A stretch of 64,000 bases of DNA from NCBI GenBank assembly GCA_038206725.1, contig JBBRAO010000014.1, positions 1 to 64,000 of the forward strand, read 5' to 3'. Below are positions 43,610 to 52,436 of the stretch, in pieces; the stretch's first letter is position 1, and every line of letters begins with the position of its first letter. The translations under genes and the position numbers were made by a program. A model generated the notes under the pieces. The model did not search any database. It was not told the origin of the DNA and saw nothing but the letters and a program-made list of their open reading frames with translations. This stretch comes from JBAXXL01 sp038206725 (lineage in GTDB: Bacteria; Bacteroidota; Ignavibacteria; Kapaibacteriales; UBA2268).

Positions 43610-44311
43610 ATGAAAAATGTATTTTTGGGCCTTTTGTGCTTATTGTTGGCATCGCCCATCTTCGCGCAGTATAATCCTGAACTGACCCAGAAAAATTGTA
43701 TTGACGTCAATGGTCAAGCAGAAATGGAAATCACTCCCGATGAGATATACTTTAGAATAAACCTATCGGAAGAAGTATTCAAAGGTAGAAAGGAACTAGA
43801 GGATATGGAACAGAAAATGACAAAAGCAATGGATAAATGCGGGATTGATGTAAAAAAAGACTTAACCGTTCTCGATTTTTCCAGCTCTTATGATTACAAT
43901 TGGTTTACCGGTACCGATGTTTACGCGCAAAAAAATTATCAATTACTATTACACGACGCCCAAACTATGGACAAGGTTTTTAAAGAATTGAAGGATTTGA
44001 AAATATCGAACATCCAACTGATGAAAGTGGACCATTCAAAAATAGAAGAATATAAAAAAGAAGTTGGGAAGATGGCGATGAAAGCCGCCAAAGAGAAAGC
44101 TGAGTATTTGCTCGATGCAATCGGCTCGAAGATTGGAGCAGTGATATACGTAAGGGAAAACGGCGCTTATGTAAATAGTTACCAAAACTATGAAATTGCT
44201 AATGTAGCGATGATGAGAAAAAGTGAAGCTAATGACGGAGGCTCTATTCCACTGGACTTTAAGAAAATCAAATTAAATGCGGATGTGTTTATTAAGTATG
44301 AAATAAAGTAA
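43610..44311 (+). CDS. SIMPL-domain (DUF541) exported protein
   Basis: The 233-residue protein has a signal peptide (KNVFLGLLCLLLASPIFAQ) and one SIMPL domain: CIDVNGQAEMEITPDEIYFRINLSEE at the start, the amphipathic middle with DLTVLDFSSSYDYNWFTGTDVYAQKNYQLLLHDAQTM, and KMAMKAAKEKAEYLLDAIGSKIGAVIYVRE. Members such as YggE are periplasmic or surface proteins linked to oxidative stress, with no known enzyme activity. It is followed by the ACTCATCCGA-type hairpin. Confidence 0.88.
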   Translation: MKNVFLGLLCLLLASPIFAQYNPELTQKNCIDVNGQAEMEITPDEIYFRINLSEEVFKGRKELEDMEQKMTKAMDKCGIDVKKDLTVLDFSSSYDYNWFTGTDVYAQKNYQLLLHDAQTMDKVFKELKDLKISNIQLMKVDHSKIEEYKKEVGKMAMKAAKEKAEYLLDAIGSKIGAVIYVRENGAYVNSYQNYEIANVAMMRKSEANDGGSIPLDFKKIKLNADVFIKYEIK

Positions 44312-44319
44312 TACTATTA

Positions 44320-44353
44320 ACTCATCCGATGACCGGGGAGTCATCGGATGAGT
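44320..44353. terminator. ACTCATCCGA-type hairpin terminator (copy 2)
   Basis: ACTCATCCGATGAC (44320-44333), 6-nt loop CGGGGA, GTCATCGGATGAGT (44340-44353): a perfect 14-bp stem. It sits between the convergent SIMPL and LRR genes, so it can stop transcription from both sides. Confidence 0.85.
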
Positions 44354-44361
44354 ATAAACTT

Positions 44362-45777
44362 TTACAATGTTACTCGAATTTTCGGTAAGGCTTTAATGAT
44401 TTTTTCTTTTTCATCTTTGCTGATAGGATTATCGCTCAGGAATAAAATTTTTAAATTGTCCAATCCGCCAATCTCAGACGGTACATTTTTGAGCTGATTT
44501 TTGGACATCATTATTATTTTCAATCCCGACAATTTCAAAAGTGCTTTTGGAAATTCCGTAAGGTTATTATTATTTAAATTTATGGTTTCCAAAGATGAAC
44601 AATTGCCAAATGATTCCGGAATTGATGAAATATCATTATCGCTTAAAATTAATTTTGATAAGGTTTTGCAATTTGATAGGGCAGAACCGATTTCTTTAAT
44701 TTTATTATTTGAAGCATCAAGCGATTGCAATGATTCGAAATTCTTCAAATATTCAGGTATAACCATCAGATTATTTTTGCTTATATCTAATGAAGCAATT
44801 TTGGTTAATTTATCCAAATTGTACGGTAGTCTTTGATTGTTGGACAAATCAAGTTGTTTTATATTCAGCTTAGCAAATGATTCTGGCAGAGATTCGATAT
44901 TATTACTACTCAGGTTCAACTTTTTCAAAGATTTCAATTCGCTGAATTCTGTCGGTAATGATGTAATACTGCAAGATGAAATATCTAATAAATTCAATCG
45001 GGTAAGTTCATTTATTTCGTTAGGAATTGATTTAAATGGGTTATTACTTAGCACCAATACGCTGAGGTTTTTGAGCAAAAATAGATTTGCCGATAACGAA
45101 GTAATTTTATTATATCCCAGATCCAAAACGGTTAATGTTGTACACCCTTTTAAACCCGCGGGTATCTCCGTCAGATCATTATTGTTAACCTGCAATTCGT
45201 TTAGGAGCTTTAATTCTGATATTTGCGATGGTAATGAACTTAATTTGTTCTTGTTTAAATTCAGACTTTTCAAATTCGTTAAAGACTTGATATCCTGACT
45301 AATATTAACTATTGTATTACCCGAAAAATTCAGTTTTTCTAAGGTAGTAATTTTAAAAACCACAGCAGGTATATTTGTAAATCTATTGGATTCTAATTTT
45401 AATTCTTTGAGATTCTTGAAATTGGCTAAAAACGAAGGTAGATCGGAAAGGTCGTTATTTGTTAAATCGAGGTATTCCAAATTAACTAAAGTTGATAAAT
45501 CCGCTGGAATTTCTTTAAGGTTTTTATTTCTTAGTGATAGCCTTTTTGCATTCTCGGGATTTTTCAAAATTTCTTCATAAGAATCTGTACTAACACCTGA
45601 AACTCGCTCTTCGCGTTTCTTCTTCATAGCATCGCGTCTTTGCTCAGGAGTTAAAGTATTAGTTTGTTTAGTGTCTTTCTGTTGATTATTTGATAGTGCA
45701 AGTAACTCGTTGCCGGTGGTAAAACATAACGTTATAACCAATACTACTAATAATGCTTTTATTTCTTTATATATCAA
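44362..45777 (-). CDS. Exported leucine-rich repeat protein
   Basis: The 471-residue protein has an N-terminal hydrophobic signal (IKALLVVLVITLCFTTG) and a charged linker with KQTNTLTPEQRRDAMKKKREE. About sixteen leucine-rich repeats of 22-23 residues follow from about residue 77 to the end, of the type L-x-x-L-x-x-L-x-L-x-x-N-x-L-x-x-(I/L)-P. The P-type ending (IPA, LPS, LPT) is that of plant-like or bacterial LRR proteins that bind other proteins. It has no other domain. It is followed at its start side by prmC on the same strand (22 bp). Confidence 0.88.
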   Translation of the reverse strand: MIYKEIKALLVVLVITLCFTTGNELLALSNNQQKDTKQTNTLTPEQRRDAMKKKREERVSGVSTDSYEEILKNPENAKRLSLRNKNLKEIPADLSTLVNLEYLDLTNNDLSDLPSFLANFKNLKELKLESNRFTNIPAVVFKITTLEKLNFSGNTIVNISQDIKSLTNLKSLNLNKNKLSSLPSQISELKLLNELQVNNNDLTEIPAGLKGCTTLTVLDLGYNKITSLSANLFLLKNLSVLVLSNNPFKSIPNEINELTRLNLLDISSCSITSLPTEFSELKSLKKLNLSSNNIESLPESFAKLNIKQLDLSNNQRLPYNLDKLTKIASLDISKNNLMVIPEYLKNFESLQSLDASNNKIKEIGSALSNCKTLSKLILSDNDISSIPESFGNCSSLETINLNNNNLTEFPKALLKLSGLKIIMMSKNQLKNVPSEIGGLDNLKILFLSDNPISKDEKEKIIKALPKIRVTL

Positions 45778-45799
45778 TTTTAATAACCCACAAAATTAA

Positions 45800-46654
45800 T
45801 CAATTATTCTTTAATGAACCAAATATAAATCTTTCTTTATCAGCAAAATCTTTGTGTATAGTCGTTTCAAAATTATTCTTAAACAGTTCGATAATTGCAT
45901 TTTGCATATCATCGCCGAATTCCATTGCGAAAAGACCATTTTCTGAAAGAATACTAGGGAAAATCTCGGCAAATCGTCTGTAAAAGGTTAACCCATCGCT
46001 AAAATCGGTCAAAGATATTTTTGGTTCGTAAACAATGACGTTCTTATCTAAGTTTTCATATAATTGTTGTGTAATATAAGGTGGATTTGATATAATTAAA
46101 TCAAACTTCTTCAGGGGGATTTCGGTCAATATATCCATAAGTTTGAATTTGGCATTGGTATTGTTGAGCTCGGCGTTACCCTTGGCTGTTTTTAGAGCGT
46201 CAACTGAAACATCTATTCCATAAACGTTCTTTTCGGGAAAACTTCTAGACAGGCTGATGGCTAAACAACCCGATCCTGTGCCTATATCCAAAATATCAAC
46301 TATATCCGGACGATCTTGTAAGCGTTTTATAACTAAATCCGCTAATTCCTCGGTTTCAGGGCGGGGGATTAACACCGATGGATTGACTTTGATTTCCAAA
46401 TCCATAAAAGGAGTTTTCCCGAGAATGTACTGAAAGGGTTCATTCGCGGCGGCTCTTTTTACATAAGAATTCAAGAGTGTCAATTCATCTTTCGACAATG
46501 GTTTGTCGAAACTTAGATACAGCTCAAAACGCTGAATTTGTAAAACATCGCAAATAAGCAAATCTATTAAAAGTCGGGGCGATTCTATATTATGTTTGCA
46601 GAAGTAATCAGTGCCCCAGTTGATTACATCTATTATTCGCCAGATTTTTTCCAT
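45800..46654 (-). CDS. prmC: Peptide chain release factor N5-glutamine methyltransferase
   Basis: The 284-residue PrmC/HemK has a helical N-terminal domain with PRLLIDLLICDVLQIQRFELY and FQYILGKTPFMDLEIKVNPSVLIPRPETEEL. The SAM-binding motif is VDILDIGTGSGCLAISLSRSFP and the catalytic motif is LIISNPPYI (about 188-196). It methylates the GGQ glutamine of release factors, which speeds translation termination. The ATG start gives a normal length. It lies upstream of the LRR gene in the same direction. Confidence 0.95.
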   Translation of the reverse strand: MEKIWRIIDVINWGTDYFCKHNIESPRLLIDLLICDVLQIQRFELYLSFDKPLSKDELTLLNSYVKRAAANEPFQYILGKTPFMDLEIKVNPSVLIPRPETEELADLVIKRLQDRPDIVDILDIGTGSGCLAISLSRSFPEKNVYGIDVSVDALKTAKGNAELNNTNAKFKLMDILTEIPLKKFDLIISNPPYITQQLYENLDKNVIVYEPKISLTDFSDGLTFYRRFAEIFPSILSENGLFAMEFGDDMQNAIIELFKNNFETTIHKDFADKERFIFGSLKNN

Positions 46655-46718
46655 ATTTTACGCAATTAGTTAAGCAAAAATAAGAAAAAATGAAGAATAA
46701 ATGAGAATATTATTCTAT

Positions 46719-46748
46719 TCATCCGATTACTACCCCGTCATCGGATGA
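46719..46748. terminator. ACTCATCCGA-type hairpin (copy 3)
   Basis: TCATCCGAT (46719-46727) pairs with ATCGGATGA (46740-46748), loop TACTACCCCGTC. It lies between the divergent prmC and MTD1-like genes, not after a gene, so here it is more likely a dispersed repeat than a terminator. Confidence 0.6.
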
Positions 46749-46838
46749 GTTTTCCGCTATAGTATTTTAATCCTCAATTTTGACATTATTATAATTATCC
46801 GTAATTTTACATTTTATAATAAAATTAAAGTATAAGAA

Positions 46839-47798
46839 ATGGAAAAGATACTAAACGTTTCAGAATTAATTGAAAAATACGACATACCTGATTTCGAACA
46901 GGCTGTTAGAATATATGAAAAGTTGGGAATCAAAGTAGGTGTTGCGGTTATATTAACTTCCGACGATGCCGGTTCGGTATCATACACCAAGGGAATACGC
47001 AGGTTCTGCGCGAATTTTAACATCACCTTTCGAGATTTACGAGCCAATACCGCTCAGGAACTTACGGATTTAATAAATGAATTGAATGACGACGATTCCG
47101 TTGATGGTATTATGGTTATGTACCCGACAATGTTTTCTGATAATGATGCTCAATTTATGAACCAGATTAATCCGGCTAAGGATATTGAAGGTTTGCACAA
47201 TACATATTTAGGTTACTTAGCTCAATTTGAGAAATTCCGTGACCCCAATAAATTGCAAAAGCTAGTTATCCCACCCACTTCGAAGGGCATATTGTATATA
47301 ATAAAACGTTATCATTCAATTTATGAAAAATATAAAAAGGCGAACGGTCATTATCCCGATTATCGTTATAGCAATCCTTTCGAAATTGAAGGGAAGCGCT
47401 TTACTATTATTAATGATTCGTTAGCTGTTGGTCGTTCGTTGGCATTGATGTTGCTCAACGAAAACGGTTCAGTGCAAATTTGCCACAAATACACTTCATA
47501 TTACGATATTTTGCGCCACGCAAGTACCTCGGATTTCATAATCTCCGCCGTTCCATCCGACGATTTTGTAATTCCAACCGAGGTAGTACCCGAAAATGCG
47601 ATAGTAATCGATATATCATTCAGCGGTAACTTCGAATACCCGAGCATAATAGAGAAATGTTACAAAATTGCTCCGCGCTGGGATTTGGTCGAAAAAGGCA
47701 ATCGCATAAACGACATCACATTATACCGGCTAATCTCGAACTTGTTCTATCTGGTTAACGCCAAAATAGACCCCGAGGTTTTGAAAACAGTTTGCTAA
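46839..47798 (+). CDS. FolD-like methylenetetrahydrofolate dehydrogenase, MTD1 type
   Basis: The 319-residue protein has the FolD fold: an N-terminal folate domain with GSVSYTKGIRRFCANFNITF, DDDSVDGIMVMYPTMFSDNDAQFMNQINPAKDIEGLHNTYLG, and a Rossmann domain with FEIEGKRFTIINDSLAVGRSLALMLLNENG. Against bifunctional FolD, the catalytic lysine four residues after the conserved Tyr (here Y49) is I53. The VQLPLP motif is VMYPTM and KDVDG is KDIEG. These are traits of monofunctional NAD-dependent MTD1 (family knowledge, from memory). It likely oxidises methylene-THF without cyclohydrolase activity. It is transcribed alone, diverging from prmC. Confidence 0.75.
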   Translation: MEKILNVSELIEKYDIPDFEQAVRIYEKLGIKVGVAVILTSDDAGSVSYTKGIRRFCANFNITFRDLRANTAQELTDLINELNDDDSVDGIMVMYPTMFSDNDAQFMNQINPAKDIEGLHNTYLGYLAQFEKFRDPNKLQKLVIPPTSKGILYIIKRYHSIYEKYKKANGHYPDYRYSNPFEIEGKRFTIINDSLAVGRSLALMLLNENGSVQICHKYTSYYDILRHASTSDFIISAVPSDDFVIPTEVVPENAIVIDISFSGNFEYPSIIEKCYKIAPRWDLVEKGNRINDITLYRLISNLFYLVNAKIDPEVLKTVC

Positions 47799-48024
47799 AG
47801 ATTTACGAATTACGACCGGTATCGGAGGCATCGCATTCCCGACCTGATTGGAAATCCGGATTGGATAGCAACGATTTTCAAGTCTCTAGGTAAATGAAAA
47901 TCCACGAGAATCGGTTTTAGCCAAATTGTCAAAAACTATTCTTAAACCACGACTTAAAAATTGTGGCAATTGAAGATTATTTTCCAATTTTAAGAACAAT
48001 TATTTATATTCCCCAAAAAAATGT

Positions 48025-48067
48025 TAATTTTGAATCCATAGCCCAAAGCTATGGATTGTTTTTTTAA
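48025..48067 (+). terminator. Terminator hairpin overlapping the likely murC promoter start
   Basis: TAATTTTG (48025-48032) matches the TAnnTTTG -7 box. Directly after it, AATCCATAGC (48033-48042), loop CCAAA, GCTATGGATT (48048-48057) form a perfect 10-bp stem followed by GTTTTTTT. The murC ATG is 12 bp after the T run. Transcripts that read in from upstream would be stopped, while a start inside the left arm would destroy the hairpin. Confidence 0.7.
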
Positions 48068-48078
48068 TTGGAGCATTT

Positions 48079-49446
48079 ATGTTTACAACAGTCAAGAAAA
48101 TTCACTTTGTTGGAATTGGCGGTATAGGAATGAGCGGCATCGCCGAAATACTTTTAAGTCAAGGTTTTGAAGTAACCGGTTCGGATGTTACACGAGGCGA
48201 AAATATTAAATATCTCGAAAAAAAGGGAATAAAAGTATTTATTGGTCACAAATCATCGAATATCGGAGGAGCCGAAGTCGTGGTTTATTCCAGTGCTGTT
48301 AATCCGCTAAGTAATCCGGAAACAGTTGCCGCTACACAATTGAATATTCCAATTATCAGACGCGCGGAAATGCTAGCTGAAGCGGCTCGCTTGAACTATT
48401 GTTTAGCAGTTGCCGGAACACACGGTAAAACTACTACCACCTCGATAGTAGCGCTAATTATGATACGTGCCGGGTTCGATCCAACTGTTATTGTGGGTGG
48501 AAGATTAAAAGACTTTGGCGGTACAAACGCACGATTAGGTAAAGGCGAATGGACAGTTGTCGAAGCCGATGAATATGATAGATCATTTTTGCAATTATCC
48601 CCGACAATTGCTGTAATAAACAACATTGAACTTGAGCATATTGATATATATGCCGATTTGAACGATATCAAAGCAACATTCACAGAGTTTGCAAATAAAG
48701 TTCCTTTTTATGGTTTAGTCGCTCTTGGAATGGACGATATTGGTGTAAAGGATATTATGACAAATATCAATAAAAATATCGTTACATTTGGTTTGTCGAA
48801 GCACGCCGATGTGAGAGCAATGGATGTAAAACACGACAAAACCAGAACCACCTGTACAGTAGTTGAAAATGGCGTCGTTCTTGGTGAATTAGTTGTCAAT
48901 ATTGCGGGTTTGCACAATCTTAAAAATGCTCTTGCGGCAACAGCAGTTGCTCGGCGTTTAGGTATAGATTTCCCGACAATATGTTCAGCCATATCCGATT
49001 TCAAAGGTGTTTACCGCCGATTTGATATCAAAGGCGAAAAGCACGGCGTTTTGGTTGTAGATGATTATGCACATCATCCAACTGAAGTAGCCGCCGCTTT
49101 GGATGCCGCCCAAAATGGATTTAATCGCAGAGTTGTGGCTGTGTTCCAACCGCATACTTATTCCAGAACCAAAGAATTACGCGATGAATTCGGAAGTGCT
49201 TTCGATAATGCTGATTTGCTAATAGTAACCGATGTTTATCCGGCTCGCGAACTACCTATCGAGGGGGTTACCGGGCGTATTATCGCCGATGCGGTTACTG
49301 AAAGGGGACACAAGAGCGTTACATATATGCCTGAATTAGATGCGGCGTATTCCTATGTAAAAAGGATTTTACGCGAAGGTGATCTTTTAATAACTCTGGG
49401 AGCCGGAAATGTTTGTGATATAGCCGAACGGTATATTAAAGAATAA
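48079..49446 (+). CDS. murC: UDP-N-acetylmuramate--L-alanine ligase
   Basis: The 455-residue Mur ligase has the three domains in order: a Rossmann domain with KIHFVGIGGIGMSGIAEILLSQGFEVTGSD (substrate binding), a central ATP domain with AVAGTHGKTTTTSIVALIM, and VVDDYAHHPTEVAAALDAAQ plus VVAVFQPHTYSRTKEL in the C-terminal domain. It adds L-alanine to UDP-MurNAc in peptidoglycan synthesis. The ribosome binding site TTGGAG lies 5-8 bp before ATG. Other mur genes are not adjacent in this window, so murC stands outside the usual dcw cluster here. Confidence 0.97.
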   Translation: MFTTVKKIHFVGIGGIGMSGIAEILLSQGFEVTGSDVTRGENIKYLEKKGIKVFIGHKSSNIGGAEVVVYSSAVNPLSNPETVAATQLNIPIIRRAEMLAEAARLNYCLAVAGTHGKTTTTSIVALIMIRAGFDPTVIVGGRLKDFGGTNARLGKGEWTVVEADEYDRSFLQLSPTIAVINNIELEHIDIYADLNDIKATFTEFANKVPFYGLVALGMDDIGVKDIMTNINKNIVTFGLSKHADVRAMDVKHDKTRTTCTVVENGVVLGELVVNIAGLHNLKNALAATAVARRLGIDFPTICSAISDFKGVYRRFDIKGEKHGVLVVDDYAHHPTEVAAALDAAQNGFNRRVVAVFQPHTYSRTKELRDEFGSAFDNADLLIVTDVYPARELPIEGVTGRIIADAVTERGHKSVTYMPELDAAYSYVKRILREGDLLITLGAGNVCDIAERYIKE

Positions 49447-49488
49447 TAAATACCGTTTGTTCATTTGTTCTATATCAAGTATTATGAA

Positions 49489-49520
49489 ATATGTCCAACA
49501 CAGCTATGCGTTGGACATAT
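49489..49520 (+). terminator. Terminator after murC
   Basis: ATATGTCCAAC (49489-49499), loop of 10, GTTGGACATAT (49510-49520): a perfect 11-bp stem followed by TTATATATT. Its TGTCCAA core resembles the terminator after the RND operon. Confidence 0.7.
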
Positions 49521-49594
49521 TTATATATTGTCAGCCCATTAAAAAATAAGGGTGGGGCAGATATGTTTACAAGTTTTTACCCGGAAAAGTAATA

Positions 49595-50089
49595 TTATTG
49601 CTGTACCGCTACTCCCGGAAGCATTTTTCGGCAAATTGGGGGTATAACTTTAAATATTTCTTCTGGTTTTACAAATAGATTTCTTAGCTGGTATTGAGGA
49701 ATAGGTAAACGCATATCAACAATACATAATGATGCATTTATAACAAGCTTAGAGCCTTGTTGCTGTAATTCACCAATAACGGCTTTATTACATTTGAGTT
49801 TCTCAAGAGCTTTCCATAGATCATCTTTATAAGAAGGACTGTTGGGATCAAAGTTCATTTCTGCTAAAACTAATTCTATAGAGTCGTTAGGGACTACATA
49901 AAATTTGTTTTCGCCTGTATTATTGGCTATTAATTCCTTTGATAGCGAGTCCTGCAATTGATAGCAGAATGTGTTCAGCTCTTCTTTACCGTCCATATTA
50001 TAAAATGGCAGTACCGCAACTCTTTGTTGAGAATATGCAGAAATAGTGCTGAAAATAATTAAAGCGAATATACTAATAAAGCTACGCAT
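49595..50089 (-). CDS. Small exported protein, possibly related to FlgO/curli-type accessory proteins
   Basis: The protein of about 164 residues starts best at ATG 50087-50089, which gives a proper signal peptide (MRSFISIFALIIFSTISAYSQ), rather than at the upstream in-frame start. An RVAVLPFYNMDGKEELNTFCYQLQDSLSKELI segment recalls the exported nucleoside/FlgO-like fold with VAVLPF, and NKAVIGELQQQGSKLVINASLCIVDMR follows. This similarity is weak, so the function is unknown. The gene follows the HPt protein gene on the same strand. Confidence 0.7.
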   Translation of the reverse strand: MRSFISIFALIIFSTISAYSQQRVAVLPFYNMDGKEELNTFCYQLQDSLSKELIANNTGENKFYVVPNDSIELVLAEMNFDPNSPSYKDDLWKALEKLKCNKAVIGELQQQGSKLVINASLCIVDMRLPIPQYQLRNLFVKPEEIFKVIPPICRKMLPGVAVQQ

Positions 50090-50129
50090 TTGACTAACCT
50101 CATATAATTTAACAAAATATTCCGGGCTT

Positions 50130-50435
50130 TTATTTATCCATATTATCAAGTATAACTTTTACTTCATCAAACATATTTAAAAGTTTTTGCTTGTAGGGGT
50201 AAATTGAATCCCATTCATTATCTTTAACTTTCTGTAGCATTTCTATTCCAACTTGACCTATTTCGTCTAATGAAAATTGCAAACACGAACCCTTGATTGT
50301 ATGAGCTAATCTGTACATTTCCTTGGTATCGCGACTTTCATAATAAAAATCAAATTTATCATTCAAATCTTCAACCCAAGTTTCTATTAGTTCGGGCATT
50401 AGTTCCAGCAATATCGGATCGGTCGGCATTTTCAT
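50130..50435 (-). CDS. HPt (histidine phosphotransfer) domain protein
   Basis: The 101-residue single-domain protein carries the phosphorylatable histidine in MYRLAHTIKGSCLQFSLDEIG (about 41-61), the standard HPt motif H-x-x-K-G-S/A. Such proteins relay phosphate between response regulators and hybrid kinases. No kinase or response regulator is adjacent. The histidine kinase at 60520 is 10 kb away and on the other strand, so a link is only a guess. Confidence 0.88.
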   Translation of the reverse strand: MKMPTDPILLELMPELIETWVEDLNDKFDFYYESRDTKEMYRLAHTIKGSCLQFSLDEIGQVGIEMLQKVKDNEWDSIYPYKQKLLNMFDEVKVILDNMDK

Positions 50436-50518
50436 TTTAGATAGAATAAATTTTGTTACAAATACGATTCTAAATTAACATTAATTCACAAATAAAACAA
50501 ATAAAAAATAAAAAAAAA

Positions 50519-50898
50519 GGAGCAGACTATAAGCCGGATTTTGTTCGGTAAATAAATACCGTTGCAATCATTTATCTAAGCGTAAAGTCACCAGTACGCT
50601 TCAGCAGCCTACCCAAGTATATAAATCGTGAGACTTATCGTCGGAACACCGACTTCCCTAAGGAACTATACTCCTATTTGGCTTTGCTTCGTGTGGGGTT
50701 TACATAGCAGTTTAGTCACCTAAACTCTGGTAAGCTCTTACCTCACCGTTTCACCCTTACCGTTAAAAATAACGGCGGTTTACTTTCTGTTGCACTTTCC
50801 GTCAGCATAACTGCCTTCGAGTTACGAAGCACACTGTTCCGTGAAGTCCGGACTTTCCTCATCTATTATAAAAATAGAAGCGATTGCACATCTGCTCC
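50519..50898 (-). ncRNA. rnpB: RNase P RNA
   Basis: The minus-strand RNA begins and ends with complementary P1 arms (GGAGCAGA at the 5' end and TCTGCTCC at the 3' end). It contains GAGGAAAGTCCGGAC near the 5' end, the highly conserved P4-proximal segment of RNase P RNA. GGGTGAAACGGTGAGGTAAG and the terminal AAATCCGGCTTAT match conserved parts of bacterial RNase P. The length of about 380 nt is normal for a type A RNA. It cleaves tRNA 5' leaders together with the protein RnpA. It sits 10 bp after the nuoF stop on the same strand. Confidence 0.95.
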
Positions 50899-50908
50899 AA
50901 AATCTTTA

Positions 50909-52231
50909 TCAATTTTCAAATAACAAATCTTCTTTTGTATTCCTTTTTCCGTAAGCTATATTTGGTGCATTGAAATTCCTATTTTCGCTTACGGCACTTT
51001 CAAAATCTTTTCTAAACTTAGTAACAAAACCTCTGACTGGCCAAGCGGCGGCTTCGCCCAATGCGCAGATTGTGTTTCCTTCAATATTATTGGCAATATC
51101 AACCAGCAAATCCAAATCTGCGAGAGTTGCTTCTTTGTTTACCATTCGTTTCAAGACTTTCACCATCCAACCGGTACCCTCTCGGCAAGGAGTGCATTGA
51201 CCACAGGATTCGTGATGGTAAAACTCCGCAATACGGTGAGTAACTTCAACTAAATCTGCATCCTCATCAATGACCATTACTCCACCGGTTCCTAAATGAG
51301 TATTGACCGCTTTGAGTGATTCTTCATCTAAGGATATATCCAACTCATCAGGAGTCAGCGGTGGCATTGACGAGCCACCCGGAATCACAGCTTTTATTTT
51401 TTTATTATTAGGTACTCCACCACAAATATCGAATATCAGATTTTTAAGATTAAATCCTGTCGGCAGTTCATAAACTCCGGGTTTTGCAACATTACCACTT
51501 ACTCCAAAGAGCATAGTACCCGGTTGGGTTTTTGCTCCTATTTGAGAATATGCTTCACTTCCGATATTTAAAACCGCTGTAACAGAAGTTAAAGTCTCGA
51601 CGTTGTTAATTGTTGTCGGGCAATTCCAAAGACCACTGGCGGCAGGGAACGGGGGTTTAACTCTGGGATAAGCCCGCTTGCCTTCGATGGAATTCATCTG
51701 CGATGTTTCTTCACCGCAAATATAAGCTCCGGCACCTTTAACGATAAAAATATCAACCGAATAGTCGGAATTATATTTCTGCTTCATTCCGTCCCCTACG
51801 TAACCGGCACTATAAGCAGAGTCTAAAGCTTTGGCGAGTAGTCGCGAAGCTGATTCGTATTCGCCTCTTATATATACATACGCTGAAGTAATATTCATAG
51901 CAAAGGATGCTATCAATATTCCTTCAATTAACATAAATGGATTTTTTTCGATTATTGCCCTGTCTTTGAATGAACCCGGTTCACTTTCATCGCCATTAAC
52001 GCATAAGTAATGTGGTTTAGATTTAACCTTAGGCATAAAGGACCACTTTAATCCCGTAGGGAATCCTGCGCCCCCTCTACCTTTTAAACCGGATTTCTTG
52101 ACTTCGTCAATAACGACGGTGCGTTCTAAAGATAAAGCTCTCTCGATGGCTTTAAAACCCCCATTAGCTAAATAGACATCTAATTGAGCTAATTCTGAGT
52201 TATCGGGTAGTAAAAGTTTAGGGTAATTCAT
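50909..52231 (-). CDS. nuoF: NADH-quinone oxidoreductase subunit F (NuoF-like)
   Basis: The 440-residue flavoprotein has the NuoF motifs: LKGRGGAGFPTGLKW (NADH/FMN binding), VNGDESEPGSFKDRAIIEKNPFMLIEG, KGAGAYICGEETSQMNSIEGKRAYPRVKPPFPA, and the [4Fe-4S] site CGQCTPCREGTGW with a later Cys in NTICALGEA. In complex I it passes electrons from NADH to the Fe-S chain with NuoE and NuoG. Those partners are not next to it here. It is followed by rnpB and preceded by a long spacer after gyrA, so it looks like a lone gene. Hydrogenase or formate dehydrogenase subunits of the same family are an alternative. Confidence 0.92.
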   Translation of the reverse strand: MNYPKLLLPDNSELAQLDVYLANGGFKAIERALSLERTVVIDEVKKSGLKGRGGAGFPTGLKWSFMPKVKSKPHYLCVNGDESEPGSFKDRAIIEKNPFMLIEGILIASFAMNITSAYVYIRGEYESASRLLAKALDSAYSAGYVGDGMKQKYNSDYSVDIFIVKGAGAYICGEETSQMNSIEGKRAYPRVKPPFPAASGLWNCPTTINNVETLTSVTAVLNIGSEAYSQIGAKTQPGTMLFGVSGNVAKPGVYELPTGFNLKNLIFDICGGVPNNKKIKAVIPGGSSMPPLTPDELDISLDEESLKAVNTHLGTGGVMVIDEDADLVEVTHRIAEFYHHESCGQCTPCREGTGWMVKVLKRMVNKEATLADLDLLVDIANNIEGNTICALGEAAAWPVRGFVTKFRKDFESAVSENRNFNAPNIAYGKRNTKEDLLFEN

Positions 52232-52364
52232 AGATACTGTTTAATAATTTTCAAAAAAATAAGGACGTAAAAATGAGTAACATTATTATAAACGTTAGAG
52301 AATTGAAATTGTCGTCGAGTTTGAATTTGCTTTTGGGATGTTCTAAGAATTCAATTTTGGGCAT

Positions 52365-52436
52365 AAAAAAAACTGCTGTTACAACGTTAGGTGGTTCATT
52401 GTGGAGAAAGGAGTTCAGGAAGGGTTGCAACAGCAG
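52365..52436 (-). terminator. Long hairpin with T run between gyrA and nuoF
   Basis: On the minus strand CTGCTGTTGCAAC (52424-52436 read backwards) pairs with GTTGTAACAGCAG (52373-52385 read backwards) with one mismatch across a 38-nt loop, followed by eight T (52365-52372). This can end gyrA transcripts. The loop is unusually long for a simple terminator. No convincing gene lies in 52232-52597; a 65-codon plus-strand frame at 52273 is not supported. Confidence 0.5.
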
